From Mycolicibacter kumamotonensis (GTDB taxonomy: Bacteria; Actinomycetota; Actinomycetes; Mycobacteriales; Mycobacteriaceae): a stretch of 64,000 bases of DNA. The DNA is taken from positions 1 through 64,000 of the forward strand of contig NZ_MVHU01000010.1 in the NCBI RefSeq assembly GCF_002086285.1, in the 5' to 3' direction. Shown here in pieces: positions 34,975-44,328 of the stretch; the stretch's first letter is position 1, and each line of letters opens with the position of its first letter. The position numbers were made by a program, and so were the translations under genes. The notes beneath the pieces were generated by a model. It saw only the letters and a list, made by a program, of their open reading frames with translations, was not told the DNA's origin and did not search any database.

Positions 34975-35976
34975 CTACGGCGCCGATGGCTCCAGCACCT
35001 TCTTGGCGGCGCGCTTCTCGGCCATCTTGGCCTCCCGCTCGAGCCGGCGCTGCTTGGCCACCTCGAACTTCTCGCACGTCTCGTCCAGCTCGGCGACGAT
35101 CTTGCCGATCTGGTCCTGGTAGCGGGCCGCCTCGCCGCTGAAGTCCCGTTCGAGGATGCGCCACTTCTTCAGCACCGGCATCACCACGTCGTCGCGGTGG
35201 ATGATCGGGTCATAGACACCGCCGACCGCGATGATCACCGCCTTGCGCCGGAACTCCGGCACCACGAATCCGGGCATCTGGAAGTTGGCCAGCACCCGGT
35301 GCAGCGAGTACATCGCCCGGTCCGGCGCGATGTCGAAACCGACCGCGCTGATGTCGCGGTAGAAGATCATGTGCAGGTTCTCGTCGGCCGAGATCCGGGC
35401 CAGCAGCTGGTCGGCGACCGGGTCGTTGCAGGCCCGGCCGGTGTTGCGGTGCGAGATCCGGGTGGCCAGCTCCTGAAAGGTCACATAGATGACCGAGTCG
35501 AACAGGCTCTCGGCGAACAGGTCGTCTTGGACCTGGTGGTTCTGGCCGGGGCTGAAGCCGCGGTTGACGGTCTCCATCCGCAGCGTCTCCAACTCGATCG
35601 GGTCGCAGTTGCGGGTGACGACGAGGTAGTCGCGCAGCGCGATGCCGTGCCGATTCTCCTCGGCGGTCCACCGGTTGACCCAGGTGCCCCACGGCGCGTC
35701 CATGGTGAAGTTCATCGCGATCTCGCGGTGATACGACGGCAGGTTGTCCTCGGTGAGCAGGTTCTGCACCATCGCGGTGCGGGCGACCTCGGACAGCTTC
35801 GACTGCTCGGGGTCCCAGTCCTGCCCGCCGAGCGCGTAGTAGTTCTTGCCCTCCGACCACGGGACGTAGTCGTGCGGATTCCAGTCTTTGGTCATGGAGA
35901 AGTGGCGGTTGACCGCGTTCTCGACGACCGGCTCGAGTTCGTGCAACAACTCGAGTTCAGTCCATTCACGCGTCAT
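34975..35976 (-). CDS. desA1: Acyl-ACP desaturase DesA1
   Basis: The 333-residue soluble di-iron desaturase carries the two ExxH motifs as EENRHGIAL and DENLHMIFY, plus the matching helices (LEPVVENAV, VTFQELATRISH). It is syntenic with Rv0824c and needed for mycolic-acid precursor desaturation. The ATG at 35976 follows AGGAGC. A C-terminal Lys/Glu-rich helix (RRLEREAKMAEKRAAKK) ends the protein. TATATT on the minus strand near 36014-36019 could be its -10 box. Confidence 0.95.
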   Translation of the reverse strand: MTREWTELELLHELEPVVENAVNRHFSMTKDWNPHDYVPWSEGKNYYALGGQDWDPEQSKLSEVARTAMVQNLLTEDNLPSYHREIAMNFTMDAPWGTWVNRWTAEENRHGIALRDYLVVTRNCDPIELETLRMETVNRGFSPGQNHQVQDDLFAESLFDSVIYVTFQELATRISHRNTGRACNDPVADQLLARISADENLHMIFYRDISAVGFDIAPDRAMYSLHRVLANFQMPGFVVPEFRRKAVIIAVGGVYDPIIHRDDVVMPVLKKWRILERDFSGEAARYQDQIGKIVAELDETCEKFEVAKQRRLEREAKMAEKRAAKKVLEPSAP

Positions 35977-36062
35977 AACAGCTCCTGAGTACCTGTGTCC
36001 GCTAGTTGCAGGCAATATATCTGTGTATGCCGGTAGCAGCAAGTTCGCAAGGGCGTGTTGTG

Positions 36063-36653
36063 CTATTGATCTTCGGTCCGGCCGGTATTGAGCAGCATGT
36101 CGACGCAGAAGTCGATGAACTGCGTCCGGCTGGCCGCGAGCCGCCCGTTGAGATAGGCGGTGAACAGGGCGGTGAGCGCCCCGATCAACCCGGTCGCCAC
36201 CATGTTCTGGACCGCCGGATCGCCGATCCGGGTCAGTTTGCGCTGAAGCATCCCGATGAAGGTGGGCATCCACTGCGCACCGGAGTGGGTCAGGACCGGC
36301 TCGGTCTCCGGGGCCAGCAGCAGCACCCGACCGCGCACCGGGTCGTCGACCATCAAGGCGACGAATCCTTCCACGGCTTCGCGCGGCGTACGGGCCGACA
36401 GCAGTGCCGCCATGGCGCGCGTGCACACGTCGTCGTAGACGGCGCGCACGAATTCATCACGGTCGGTGAAGCTTTCGTAGAAATAGCGTTCCGTCAGCGC
36501 CGCCGCACGGCAGACCGACCGGATGGTCAGTGTGGGCCCGTTCTCGTCGCCGAGCAGTTGGACGCCGGCGGCGATGAATTCGTCTCGGCGCAGGGCCTGA
36601 CGATCTTGTAGTGGGACCCCGGACCAACGGCCCCGGCGTTGACCGGACGGCAC
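36063..36653 (-). CDS. TetR-family transcriptional regulator
   Basis: The 196-residue regulator has an N-terminal HTH: LRRDEFIAAGVQLLGDENGP, then LTIRSVCRAAALTERYFYESFTDRDEF. It is the first gene after the desA1 backbone segment and is divergent from the SDR/Rieske-4 operon starting at 36989, with 335 bases between. It may control desA1 or the catabolic operon. The inverted repeats at 36877-36915 are candidate sites. A homologue may exist upstream of desA1 in other mycobacteria, so it could belong to the backbone. Confidence 0.87.
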   Translation of the reverse strand: MPSGQRRGRWSGVPLQDRQALRRDEFIAAGVQLLGDENGPTLTIRSVCRAAALTERYFYESFTDRDEFVRAVYDDVCTRAMAALLSARTPREAVEGFVALMVDDPVRGRVLLLAPETEPVLTHSGAQWMPTFIGMLQRKLTRIGDPAVQNMVATGLIGALTALFTAYLNGRLAASRTQFIDFCVDMLLNTGRTEDQ

Positions 36654-36988
36654 TTCAATCTCCTAAGGTCCAATTTGCCATCGATCGTAACGCCGGTGCC
36701 TACCCCGGCGTGCGGGCCCGACGACCTGTGGGGCCGCACTGCATGCCCCCGCCGAGCCCACCGGATGCGGCCTCGAGGCCCGAGGCCGCACGGCGCTCAC
36801 CGCGTTAGTCCAGACAATAAAACCGCCCGAGCGGCTGGTCGTTCCCTTGACTGGGCGCACGGTGCTGCGGAATAGTGTTCTTCAGAACGAAGAATGACGT
36901 ATGTTGTCCGGACAAATCCGCATATCCGGTGCCTAAGGGCTTTCGGGGGGTGTGCGGATCTGCTGTCTGTGCCAGAAGAAGGCGGGTC
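36654..36988. other. Intergenic region between divergent TetR and SDR genes
   Basis: I see no gene here. The left 200 bases are GC-rich without a coding pattern I trust. The right part, about 36870-36940, is AT-richer and carries two inverted repeats annotated separately, so it is probably the promoter region of the operon starting at 36989. Confidence 0.6.
36877..36915. promoter_or_regulatory. Two inverted repeats, probable operator region
   Basis: GTTCT-TC-AGAAC (36877-36888) overlaps TTCTTC-N5-GAAGAA (36878-36894), so one stretch contains two alternative dyads. Ten bases further on, TTGTCCGGACAA (36904-36915) is a perfect 12-base palindrome. They lie 74-112 bases upstream of the SDR gene that opens the Rieske-4 operon. 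The TetR encoded at 36063-36653 is the closest candidate regulator. Confidence 0.5.
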
Positions 36989-37861
36989 ATGGCGGATCAC
37001 TCCAGCCTCCTGAGTCGCTTGGACCTCTTGGGCCTTGAAGGCCGCGTCGTGGTGGTGTCGGGGGCCGGCGGCGGCGGCATCGGCACGACGGTCACCGCGA
37101 TGGCGGCGCGCGCCGGAGCCACGGTGATTGCGGCGAGCCGCTCGGCGGAGAACCTCGAGACGCACGTCGCCCCGCTGGCGGCCGAGGGTCTGTCGGTGCT
37201 GCCGGTGGTCGCCGACGCCGCCACCGACGAGGGCATCGCCGCGGTGCTCGATGCGGCGCGCCACGCCGACGGGCAGCTCTACGGGCTGGTCAACGTCGCC
37301 GGGGGCGCTGAGCCGTCGACCTGGATGCCCGCCACCCGGGTGGCCCGCTCCGATTGGCGAGAGATCTTCACGCACAACCTCGAGACCGCGTTCTTCATGA
37401 GCCGTGCGGTCGCCGCCGAGCTGGTGTCCCAGCAGCGCCCGGGCTCGATCGTGTCGATCTCCTCGATCAGCGGCATGAACACCGCGCCGTTCCACATCGC
37501 CTACGGCACCGCCAAGGCTGCGGTCGTCGCGATGACCCGGACCATGGCGCTCGAGCTGGCGGAGGCCGGAATCCGGGTCAACGCGGTGGCCCCCGGGGTC
37601 ACCGAGACGGCCGCGTCGGGCACCTACGTCGAGGCGGACCCCGATCGGGACCGGCGAGCGATCGCGATGGGACGCCGGGGACGGCCCGAGGAGCAGGCCG
37701 GCCCGATCCTGTTCCTGCTGTCCGATCTGTCCAGCTACATCACCGGCCAGACGCTGTTGGTCGACGGTGGGCTCGACCTCAAGTGGAGCCACCTGGCCGC
37801 GGACAACACCTCACTGTTCCTCAAGGACGAAACCTTCCGCGCCGCAATGAGGAGGATGTGA
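36989..37861 (+). CDS. SDR-family oxidoreductase
   Basis: The 290-residue classical short-chain dehydrogenase has a glycine motif SGAGGGGIGTTV, catalytic YGTAK with the Ser in SISSISG, and a C-terminal GQTLLVDGGLDLKW. ATG 36989 has GAAGGCGG upstream. The stop overlaps the ATG of the Rieske gene (TGATG), so the two are coupled. It probably oxidises an alcohol produced in this pathway. The tail of about 30 residues beyond the usual SDR end is uncommon. Confidence 0.9.
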   Translation: MADHSSLLSRLDLLGLEGRVVVVSGAGGGGIGTTVTAMAARAGATVIAASRSAENLETHVAPLAAEGLSVLPVVADAATDEGIAAVLDAARHADGQLYGLVNVAGGAEPSTWMPATRVARSDWREIFTHNLETAFFMSRAVAAELVSQQRPGSIVSISSISGMNTAPFHIAYGTAKAAVVAMTRTMALELAEAGIRVNAVAPGVTETAASGTYVEADPDRDRRAIAMGRRGRPEEQAGPILFLLSDLSSYITGQTLLVDGGLDLKWSHLAADNTSLFLKDETFRAAMRRM

Positions 37862-39249
37862 TGACCGATCCGGTCCAGAACGCGGATACGGCCGAAGAAC
37901 TGTCGCAACCGATGACCATCGGTGTCGAGGCCTACACCTGCGCTGACTACGCCCGCGCCGAACGCGACAAGCTGTGGCGCAAGGTGTGGCAACAGGCCGG
38001 CCGGGTCGAGGACCTGCCGGAGGTGGGCAGCTACCTCACCTACGACATCCTCGACGACTCGATCATCGTGGTCCGGACCGGGCCGGAAACCTTTGCCGCC
38101 CACCACAACGTCTGCATGCACCGCGGCCGCCGACTGGTCGACACCCCGGCCGGGGCCAAGAACGCCTGCGCGCGCACCCGCAAGTCCTTCGTCTGCGGCT
38201 TCCACGGCTGGACCTACGGCCTGGACGGGGCGTGCACCCACATTCGCGAACAAGACGACTGGCAGGGCACGCTGACGCCGGAGAACACCCACCTGCGGCC
38301 GGTGCGCGTCGACACCTGGGGCGGCTGGGTCTGGATCAACATGGACCCGGAGTGCGAATCTCTGGCCGACTACCTGTTTCCCGCAGCCAAGATCCTCGAC
38401 CCCTTCGGGCTGGAGAACATGCGCTACAAGTGGCGCAAATGGCTGGAGTTCGACTGCAACTGGAAGGTCGCCATGGAGGCCTTCAACGAGACCTACCACG
38501 TCTATACGACCCACCCGGAGTTCAACAAGTTCGGTGAATTCAAGGGCTGGGCCAAAGTGCAGGGCAAGCACAGCAATATCGGCTACGACGCCCCGAACGA
38601 TCTGGAGACCACGAAGTCCAAGATCCGGTTGGGCACCGGCGCCGATCCCCGGGTGTCGACCGCGGAAATGCAGATCTACACCATGGAGGAGACCAACGCC
38701 ACCACCACCACGACGCTGGTGAACGCCGCCAAGCGGCTGGTCGACGAGCTTCCCGAGGGCACCCCGGCCGACAAAGTCCTCGAACACTGGCTGGCGTCGG
38801 CTCGTCGCGACGACGAGGCCCGCGGCGTCATCTGGCCGACGATCCCGGCCGACGTGCTCGGCCAGGCCGGCACCGCATGGCAGATCTTCCCGAACTTCCA
38901 GATCGGCCAGGGCCTGACCAGTGCGCTGTGCTACAGCGCCAGGCCGCATCCCAGCTACAACCCCGACAAATGCATCTTCGAGGTCTCGGTGTTCGAGCTG
39001 TTTCCCGAAGGTGAAGAACCGCAGACCCAGTGGGAGTACACACCGGTCGGCGACCCGAATTGGCGCTCGGTGCTGCCGCAGGACTTCTCCAACATGGCCG
39101 CGGTCCAGCAGGGCATGAAATCCCTTGGCTACCAGGGAGCCAAACCCAACCCCTACCGGGAACGCGCCATCGTCAACCTGCACCACCAGCTGGCGAAGTA
39201 CATGGGCTCCGGCGAACCGCAGGAGCTCCTGAAAGGAAACCATCGATGA
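37861..39249 (+). CDS. Rieske non-heme iron oxygenase, alpha subunit (module D)
   Basis: The 462-residue oxygenase belongs to a different subgroup from the other three. Rieske ligands are C85 and H87 (HHNVCMHRGRRL), and C112 and H115 (FVCGFHGWTYGLDG). The mononuclear site reads NWKVAMEAFNETYHVYTTH, with Glu at the position where the other three have the bridging Asp, as in carnitine-monooxygenase-like enzymes. It lacks the small helical partner gene. The next gene is a Baeyer-Villiger-type monooxygenase overlapping by ATGA, so hydroxylation and ring-oxygen insertion may act in sequence. Confidence 0.9.
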   Translation: MTDPVQNADTAEELSQPMTIGVEAYTCADYARAERDKLWRKVWQQAGRVEDLPEVGSYLTYDILDDSIIVVRTGPETFAAHHNVCMHRGRRLVDTPAGAKNACARTRKSFVCGFHGWTYGLDGACTHIREQDDWQGTLTPENTHLRPVRVDTWGGWVWINMDPECESLADYLFPAAKILDPFGLENMRYKWRKWLEFDCNWKVAMEAFNETYHVYTTHPEFNKFGEFKGWAKVQGKHSNIGYDAPNDLETTKSKIRLGTGADPRVSTAEMQIYTMEETNATTTTTLVNAAKRLVDELPEGTPADKVLEHWLASARRDDEARGVIWPTIPADVLGQAGTAWQIFPNFQIGQGLTSALCYSARPHPSYNPDKCIFEVSVFELFPEGEEPQTQWEYTPVGDPNWRSVLPQDFSNMAAVQQGMKSLGYQGAKPNPYRERAIVNLHHQLAKYMGSGEPQELLKGNHR

Positions 39250-41090
39250 CGGAGTGCGCACCGACCCAGACGCCGGACGATTTCGACATCGACGCGTTGC
39301 GGGCGAAGTACGCCGCCGAGCGGGCCAAACGCGTTCGCTCCGACGGCGCCGGGCAGTACCTCGAACTCAAGGATGATTTCGTGGACTTCGCCGAGGTCGA
39401 TCCGTACACCACGGTGACCCCGCGTGAACCCATCGACGCCGACATCGAAGTCGTGGTCCTGGGCGGTGGCATCGCCGGACTGCTGGCCGGCGCCTACCTG
39501 AAGAAAGCCGGCGTGCACGAAGTGCGGGTCATCGAGATGGGCGGCGACTTCGGCGGCGTCTGGTACTGGAACCGCTTCCCCGGAATCCAGTGCGACAACG
39601 ACGCCTACTGCTACATCCCGATGCTCGAAGAGCTCGACTTCATCCCGTCCAAGAAGTTCGCCGACGGCGCCGAGATATTCCAGCACTGTCAGAACATCGG
39701 AAAGCACTTCGGCCTCTACGACGGGGCGATCTTCTCGACCCAGGTACGCACCGTCCGCTGGGACGAGGAGATCAAGCGCTGGCGGCTCACGACCAACCGC
39801 GGCGACGACCTGCGGGCGCGTTTCGTGGTGATGGCGCAAGGCTCCTACAACCGGCCCAAGTTGCCCGGCATCGCGGGCATCAAAGACTTCATGAACGCGG
39901 GCGGCCACGTCTTCCACTCGGCCCGCTGGGATTACGACTACACCGGCGGCGACGCGAACGGTGGCCTGGACAAGCTGGCCGACAAACGCGTGGCGCTGGT
40001 CGGTACCGGCGCGACAGGTGTCCAGCTGGTTCCGCATCTGGGGCGAGATGCCAAGCACCTCTACGTTTTCCAGCGCACCCCGTCATCGGTGGACTTCCGC
40101 GGCAATGAGCCCACCGACCCGCAGTGGGCCGCGTCGCTGCAGCCGGGGTGGCAGGCCGAACGCAAGCGCAACTTTCATCGCTGGTCGCCGTTCGAAGGCG
40201 TGGTCTTCGACGCCCCCGACATGGTGTGCGACTTCTGGACCGAGTTGGGCCGCAATCTGACCGCTCGAATCGGTTCCAGTCCCGACCCGACGGCGCTGGG
40301 CGTCGAGGAGATCATGGCGATGCGGGAGGAGGAAGACTACAAGATCATGGAGCGGCTGCGCCGCCGCATCGACGACATCGTCGAGGATCCGCAGACCGCT
40401 GAGGCGCTCAAGCCGTACTACCGGTTCATGTGCAAGCGCCCGACCTCCAGCGACACCTACCTGCCCACTTTCAATCGGGCCAACGTCACGCTGGTCGATG
40501 TGGCCGAATCCAAGGGTGTCGAAAAGCTCACCGCGAAGGGCGTTGTCGCGGGTGGCGTCGAGTATGAGGTCGAGTGTGTGATCTTCGCCAGTGGTTTCGA
40601 GATCTCCACGGAGATCAGCCGTCGGTACGCTATCGACGTCATCGAGGGCCGCGGCGGGGTGTCGCTGTTCGACCACTGGCGCGACGGGTTCGCGACCCTG
40701 CACGGTATGACCAGCCGCGGGTTCCCCAATCAGTTCCACACCGGTTTCATTCAGGGCGGCGTGTCGGCCAACACCACCGCGATGTTCGAGCAGCAAGCCG
40801 AGCACATCGCCTACATCATCGCTGAGGCGCTCAAGCGGGGAGCGACGGTGGTCGAGCCCAGTCAGGAGGGTCAGGACGCCTGGGTGAACACCGTCCGGGA
40901 ATTGGCATTCGACAACTCGGCATTCGACTTGTCTTGCACACCCGGCTATTACAACAACGAGGGCCGTGGATTCGGGGATGCCAGCCGCTCGTTCCTGGGC
41001 GAGGTGTACTCACCCGGCTTCTACGCCTTCGATGATCTATTGAAGCAGTGGCGTGAGGCCGGCGACCTGAAAGGTATGGAGCTGCAGTGA
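39246..41090 (+). CDS. Baeyer-Villiger-type flavin monooxygenase
   Basis: The 614-residue class B flavoprotein has an N-terminal extension of about 65 residues, FAD motif VVVLGGGIAGLLAGAYL, a fingerprint region GGHVFHSARWDYDYTGG (F/G-x-x-x-H-x-x-x-W-D) and the NADPH motif VALVGTGATGVQLVPHL. Such enzymes turn ketones into esters or lactones. It is coupled to the Rieske gene before it and the TauD gene after it. A ketone made by the SDR would be a logical substrate, and the lactone could go to a hydrolase. Homologues act on steroids and terpenoids. Confidence 0.92.
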   Translation: MTECAPTQTPDDFDIDALRAKYAAERAKRVRSDGAGQYLELKDDFVDFAEVDPYTTVTPREPIDADIEVVVLGGGIAGLLAGAYLKKAGVHEVRVIEMGGDFGGVWYWNRFPGIQCDNDAYCYIPMLEELDFIPSKKFADGAEIFQHCQNIGKHFGLYDGAIFSTQVRTVRWDEEIKRWRLTTNRGDDLRARFVVMAQGSYNRPKLPGIAGIKDFMNAGGHVFHSARWDYDYTGGDANGGLDKLADKRVALVGTGATGVQLVPHLGRDAKHLYVFQRTPSSVDFRGNEPTDPQWAASLQPGWQAERKRNFHRWSPFEGVVFDAPDMVCDFWTELGRNLTARIGSSPDPTALGVEEIMAMREEEDYKIMERLRRRIDDIVEDPQTAEALKPYYRFMCKRPTSSDTYLPTFNRANVTLVDVAESKGVEKLTAKGVVAGGVEYEVECVIFASGFEISTEISRRYAIDVIEGRGGVSLFDHWRDGFATLHGMTSRGFPNQFHTGFIQGGVSANTTAMFEQQAEHIAYIIAEALKRGATVVEPSQEGQDAWVNTVRELAFDNSAFDLSCTPGYYNNEGRGFGDASRSFLGEVYSPGFYAFDDLLKQWREAGDLKGMELQ

Positions 41091-41923
41091 CATCGCAGAC
41101 GACGACCACGTTGCCGACTCGCGACCTCACCGAGCGCATCGGGACCGAGGTTCTCGCTGACAAGGCGGCGCTACTGAGCGGCGCGCATGCCGGGGCGATC
41201 CGCGAGCTTCTCGAACAGCGCGGTGTGCTGGTGTTCCCGCAGATCGGCTTCACCGAATCCGAACAGGTCGCCTTCACCGAAACGCTGGGCACGCTGGCGC
41301 CCGAGCGCGACGGTGCGGCCGTCTACGACGTCACCCTGGACACCAGCGTCAACAAGCAGGCCGATTACCTCAAAGGCTCCTTCTACTGGCACCTGGACGG
41401 CACGATGAACCAGGTGCCCATCCTCGCGTCGCTGCTGTCCAGCAAGGTGCTGCCGGCCGGCGGCGGCGGTGACACCGAGTTCTGCAACACCTATGCCGCC
41501 TACGACCAGCTGCCCGAACAGGACAAGCAGCAGCTGGGTTCGCTGCGGGCGATGCACTCGGCGTGGAACTCACTGTTGTACTACGACCCGGAACCGGAAG
41601 CCGCTACGCTGCAACAGATGATGGCGATCGGCCAGTGCGAGCTGCCGCTTGTCTGGACGCACCGTTCCGGACGCAAGTCGTTGATCCTCGGCTGCACCGC
41701 CAGCCACATCATCGGGATGGAGTACTCCGAGAGCACCAAAACCCTGGTGCGACTGCGTGACTGGGCCACCCAGCCGCAGTTCGTCTACCGGCACCGATGG
41801 TCCGTCGGGGACCTGGTCATGTGGGACAACACCGGCACGATGCACCGGGCCCGCCCCTACGATCCTTCCTCGGGCCGGATGCTGCACCGGACCAAGCTCG
41901 CCGGTGAGGAACCCTTCGCTTGA
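41087..41923 (+). CDS. TauD/TfdA-family 2-oxoglutarate-dependent dioxygenase (2)
   Basis: The 278-residue paralogue of the 13689-14534 product has iron ligands H102 and D104 (FYWHLDG), a distal His in NTGTMHRARPYD and the Arg region GRMLHRTKLAGEEP. It keeps the FCNTYAAYDQLPE segment matching FANAYAAYDALTD of the paralogue. GTG 41087 overlaps the stop of the monooxygenase gene, and its stop overlaps the next TTG. It would hydroxylate an intermediate of the same pathway. Confidence 0.9.
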   Translation: MTSQTTTTLPTRDLTERIGTEVLADKAALLSGAHAGAIRELLEQRGVLVFPQIGFTESEQVAFTETLGTLAPERDGAAVYDVTLDTSVNKQADYLKGSFYWHLDGTMNQVPILASLLSSKVLPAGGGGDTEFCNTYAAYDQLPEQDKQQLGSLRAMHSAWNSLLYYDPEPEAATLQQMMAIGQCELPLVWTHRSGRKSLILGCTASHIIGMEYSESTKTLVRLRDWATQPQFVYRHRWSVGDLVMWDNTGTMHRARPYDPSSGRMLHRTKLAGEEPFA

Positions 41924-42870
41924 GCAGTCCTGGTGAGCTCAGGTTCGACGGCCGTGTGGCCGTCGTGACCGGTGCCGGGCGGGGGCTGGGGCGCTCCTAC
42001 GCGCACCTGCTCGCGGCACGGGGGGCCCGGGTGATCGTCAACGACACCGGGGCCGATCTCACCGGCGACGGCGGGCGCGTCGACCCGGCTGAGCAGGTGG
42101 CTGCGGAGATCCGGGAGGCCGGCGGCGACGCGATCGCCTGTACGGCGTCGGTAGCGACACCGCGGGGCGGGCAGGACATCATCGGCTCCGCGCTCGAGAA
42201 CTACGGCCGGCTCGACGTCGTGGTCCACAACGCCGGAAACGTCCGACGCGGCTCACTGCGGCAGATGAGCTCGGAAGATTTCGACGCCGTCCTCGACGTG
42301 CACCTGCGGGGCGCTTTCCATGTCGTGCGCCCCGCGTTTCCGCTGATGTGTGACGCGGGCTACGGTCGCATCGTGTTGACGTCGTCGATCGGCGGCCTGT
42401 ACGGCAACTGCGAGGTGGCCAACTATGCGGCCGCCAAGGCGGGCGTGATCGGGCTGAGCAACGTCGCGGCACTGGAAGGCGCAACCGCCGGTGTGAAGTG
42501 CAATGTCGTGGTGCCGGCGGCGGTGACGCGGATGGCCGAGGGCATCGACACCTCCGGCTACCCGCCGATGCAACCGGAACTGGTTGCGCCCGTGGTGGGT
42601 TGGCTTGCGCACGAGTCCTGTTCGGTCACCGGCGAGGTGCTGATCGCGCTGGCGGGCCGGGTGGCCCGGGCGGTGGTGGCCGAAAGCCCCGGCGTGTACC
42701 AGCCGTCATGGACCGTTGACCAGGTCGGTGAACGGATCGAGGAGATCCGGGATATCGGTACACCGGTGATCTTCCCGCCGGTACCGGATGGCCACGCCGA
42801 CCACATCCGGTACAGCTTCGACCTGGCACGGACCGGCCGACTTCGGCACGACCCCGAGGAAACCCAGTAG
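41920..42870 (+). CDS. SDR, (3R)-hydroxyacyl-CoA dehydrogenase type
   Basis: The 316-residue protein resembles the dehydrogenase domain of type-2 multifunctional enzymes: FDGRVAVVTGAGRGLGRSYA, then VIVNDTGADLTGDGG, VVVHNAGNVR, LTSSIGGLYGN and catalytic YAAAK. It probably oxidises 3-hydroxyacyl-CoA in side-chain or ring degradation. The TTG start overlaps the TauD stop. No in-frame ATG or GTG is nearby, so TTG is likely real. About 30 C-terminal residues extend beyond the classical SDR fold. Confidence 0.88.
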   Translation: MSSPGELRFDGRVAVVTGAGRGLGRSYAHLLAARGARVIVNDTGADLTGDGGRVDPAEQVAAEIREAGGDAIACTASVATPRGGQDIIGSALENYGRLDVVVHNAGNVRRGSLRQMSSEDFDAVLDVHLRGAFHVVRPAFPLMCDAGYGRIVLTSSIGGLYGNCEVANYAAAKAGVIGLSNVAALEGATAGVKCNVVVPAAVTRMAEGIDTSGYPPMQPELVAPVVGWLAHESCSVTGEVLIALAGRVARAVVAESPGVYQPSWTVDQVGERIEEIRDIGTPVIFPPVPDGHADHIRYSFDLARTGRLRHDPEETQ

Positions 42871-42887
42871 CACAAAGGAGTGTTGTG

Positions 42888-44318
42888 ATGCGCGAATACG
42901 TCAAGTTCTACATCGACGGGCAGTGGGTGGACCCGGCCGAACCGAAAACTCTCGATGTCGAGAACCCCGCCACCGAACAGGTCTGCGGCAAGATCGCCCT
43001 GGGCTCGTCAGCCGACGTCGACCGCGCGGTCGCGGCAGCCCGGCGGGCCTTCGCCGGCTGGTCACAGAGCAGCCGCGCCGAACGGCTGGATCTGTTGCAG
43101 TCGATTCTCGCCGAATATCAGCGCCGCAGCGCCGATCTGGCCGATGCGGTGCATGAGGAGATGGGTGCCCCGCCAGCACTGGCCGCCGGAGCGCAGGTGC
43201 AGCTGGGCATCGGGCACATGGTCACCGCGATCGACGCTCTGAAGAACTTCTCGTTCGAAGAACAACGTGGCGAGACCCTGGTCACGCGGGAACCGATCGG
43301 CGTGTGTGGCCTGATCACGCCCTGGAACTGGCCGCTGAACCAGATCGCGGTGAAGGTCTATCCGGCCTTGGCGACCGGCTGCACGATGGTGCTGAAACCC
43401 TCGGAGGTGGCCCCGTTCTCCGCATACATCTTCACCGAGATCATGGCCGCCGCGGGCGTTCCGGCCGGTGTCTACAACATGGTCAACGGCGACGGCCCCG
43501 GAGTGGGGGTGGCCCTGGCGCAGCACCCCGACATCGACATGGTGTCCTTCACCGGCTCGACGCGTGCCGGTGTCTCGGTGGCCGAGAACGCCGCGCCCAC
43601 GGTGAAGCGGGTGACTCAGGAACTCGGCGGTAAGAGTCCCAACATCGTGCTCGACGACGACGCGTTCGTCGACAGCGTCACCGCCGGCGTGGCGAACATG
43701 ATGGTCAACTCCGGGCAGAGCTGCAACGCGCCGTCGCGCATGCTGGTGCCCAACTCGCGGATGGAGGAGGCGATCGCGATCGCGAACGCGGTAGCCGGCC
43801 AGGTGAAGGTGGGCGATCCCGGTGACGCGAAAGCCATCGGTCCGGTGGCATCGAAGATGCAGTTCGAGAAGGTGCAGGGCCTGATCGAGAAGGGCATCGC
43901 CGAAGGTGCGACGGTCGCTGCCGGCGGCGCGGGCCGCCCGGACGGGCTGGACACCGGCTACTACGTCAAGCCGACGGTCTTCGCGCACGTGAACAACCAG
44001 ATGACGATCGCGCGGGAAGAGATCTTCGGGCCGGTGCTGTGCATCCTGGGCTACGACGACCTCGACGAGGCCGTCGAGATCGCCAACGACACCGATTACG
44101 GTCTGGCCGGCTACGTCTCGGCCGCCGACGCCGACGCGGCGCGTGCGGTGGCCCGCCGGATCCGGGCGGGTTGGGTGACCATTAACCACGCCTTCGACAT
44201 GAACGCGCCGTTCGGCGGTTACAAGCGCAGCGGTAACGGCCGGGAATGGAGCGACGCCGGGTTCCACGAGTATCTGGAGACCAAGAGCACGCTGGGCTAC
44301 AGCACCGCGGCGGGCTGA
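42888..44318 (+). CDS. Aldehyde dehydrogenase
   Basis: The 476-residue NAD(P)-dependent dehydrogenase has LITPWNWPLNQIAVKVYPAL, a general-base Glu in VTQELGGKSPNIVLD and the nucleophile Cys in NSGQSCNAPSR. It ends an operon beginning at 36989, after a short gap with AAAGGAG before GTGATG. I prefer ATG 42888 to GTG 42885. It would convert an aldehyde to an acid ready for CoA activation by the ligase at 45412. Confidence 0.93.
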   Translation: MREYVKFYIDGQWVDPAEPKTLDVENPATEQVCGKIALGSSADVDRAVAAARRAFAGWSQSSRAERLDLLQSILAEYQRRSADLADAVHEEMGAPPALAAGAQVQLGIGHMVTAIDALKNFSFEEQRGETLVTREPIGVCGLITPWNWPLNQIAVKVYPALATGCTMVLKPSEVAPFSAYIFTEIMAAAGVPAGVYNMVNGDGPGVGVALAQHPDIDMVSFTGSTRAGVSVAENAAPTVKRVTQELGGKSPNIVLDDDAFVDSVTAGVANMMVNSGQSCNAPSRMLVPNSRMEEAIAIANAVAGQVKVGDPGDAKAIGPVASKMQFEKVQGLIEKGIAEGATVAAGGAGRPDGLDTGYYVKPTVFAHVNNQMTIAREEIFGPVLCILGYDDLDEAVEIANDTDYGLAGYVSAADADAARAVARRIRAGWVTINHAFDMNAPFGGYKRSGNGREWSDAGFHEYLETKSTLGYSTAAG

Positions 44319-44328
44319 GGCCGCAAAC

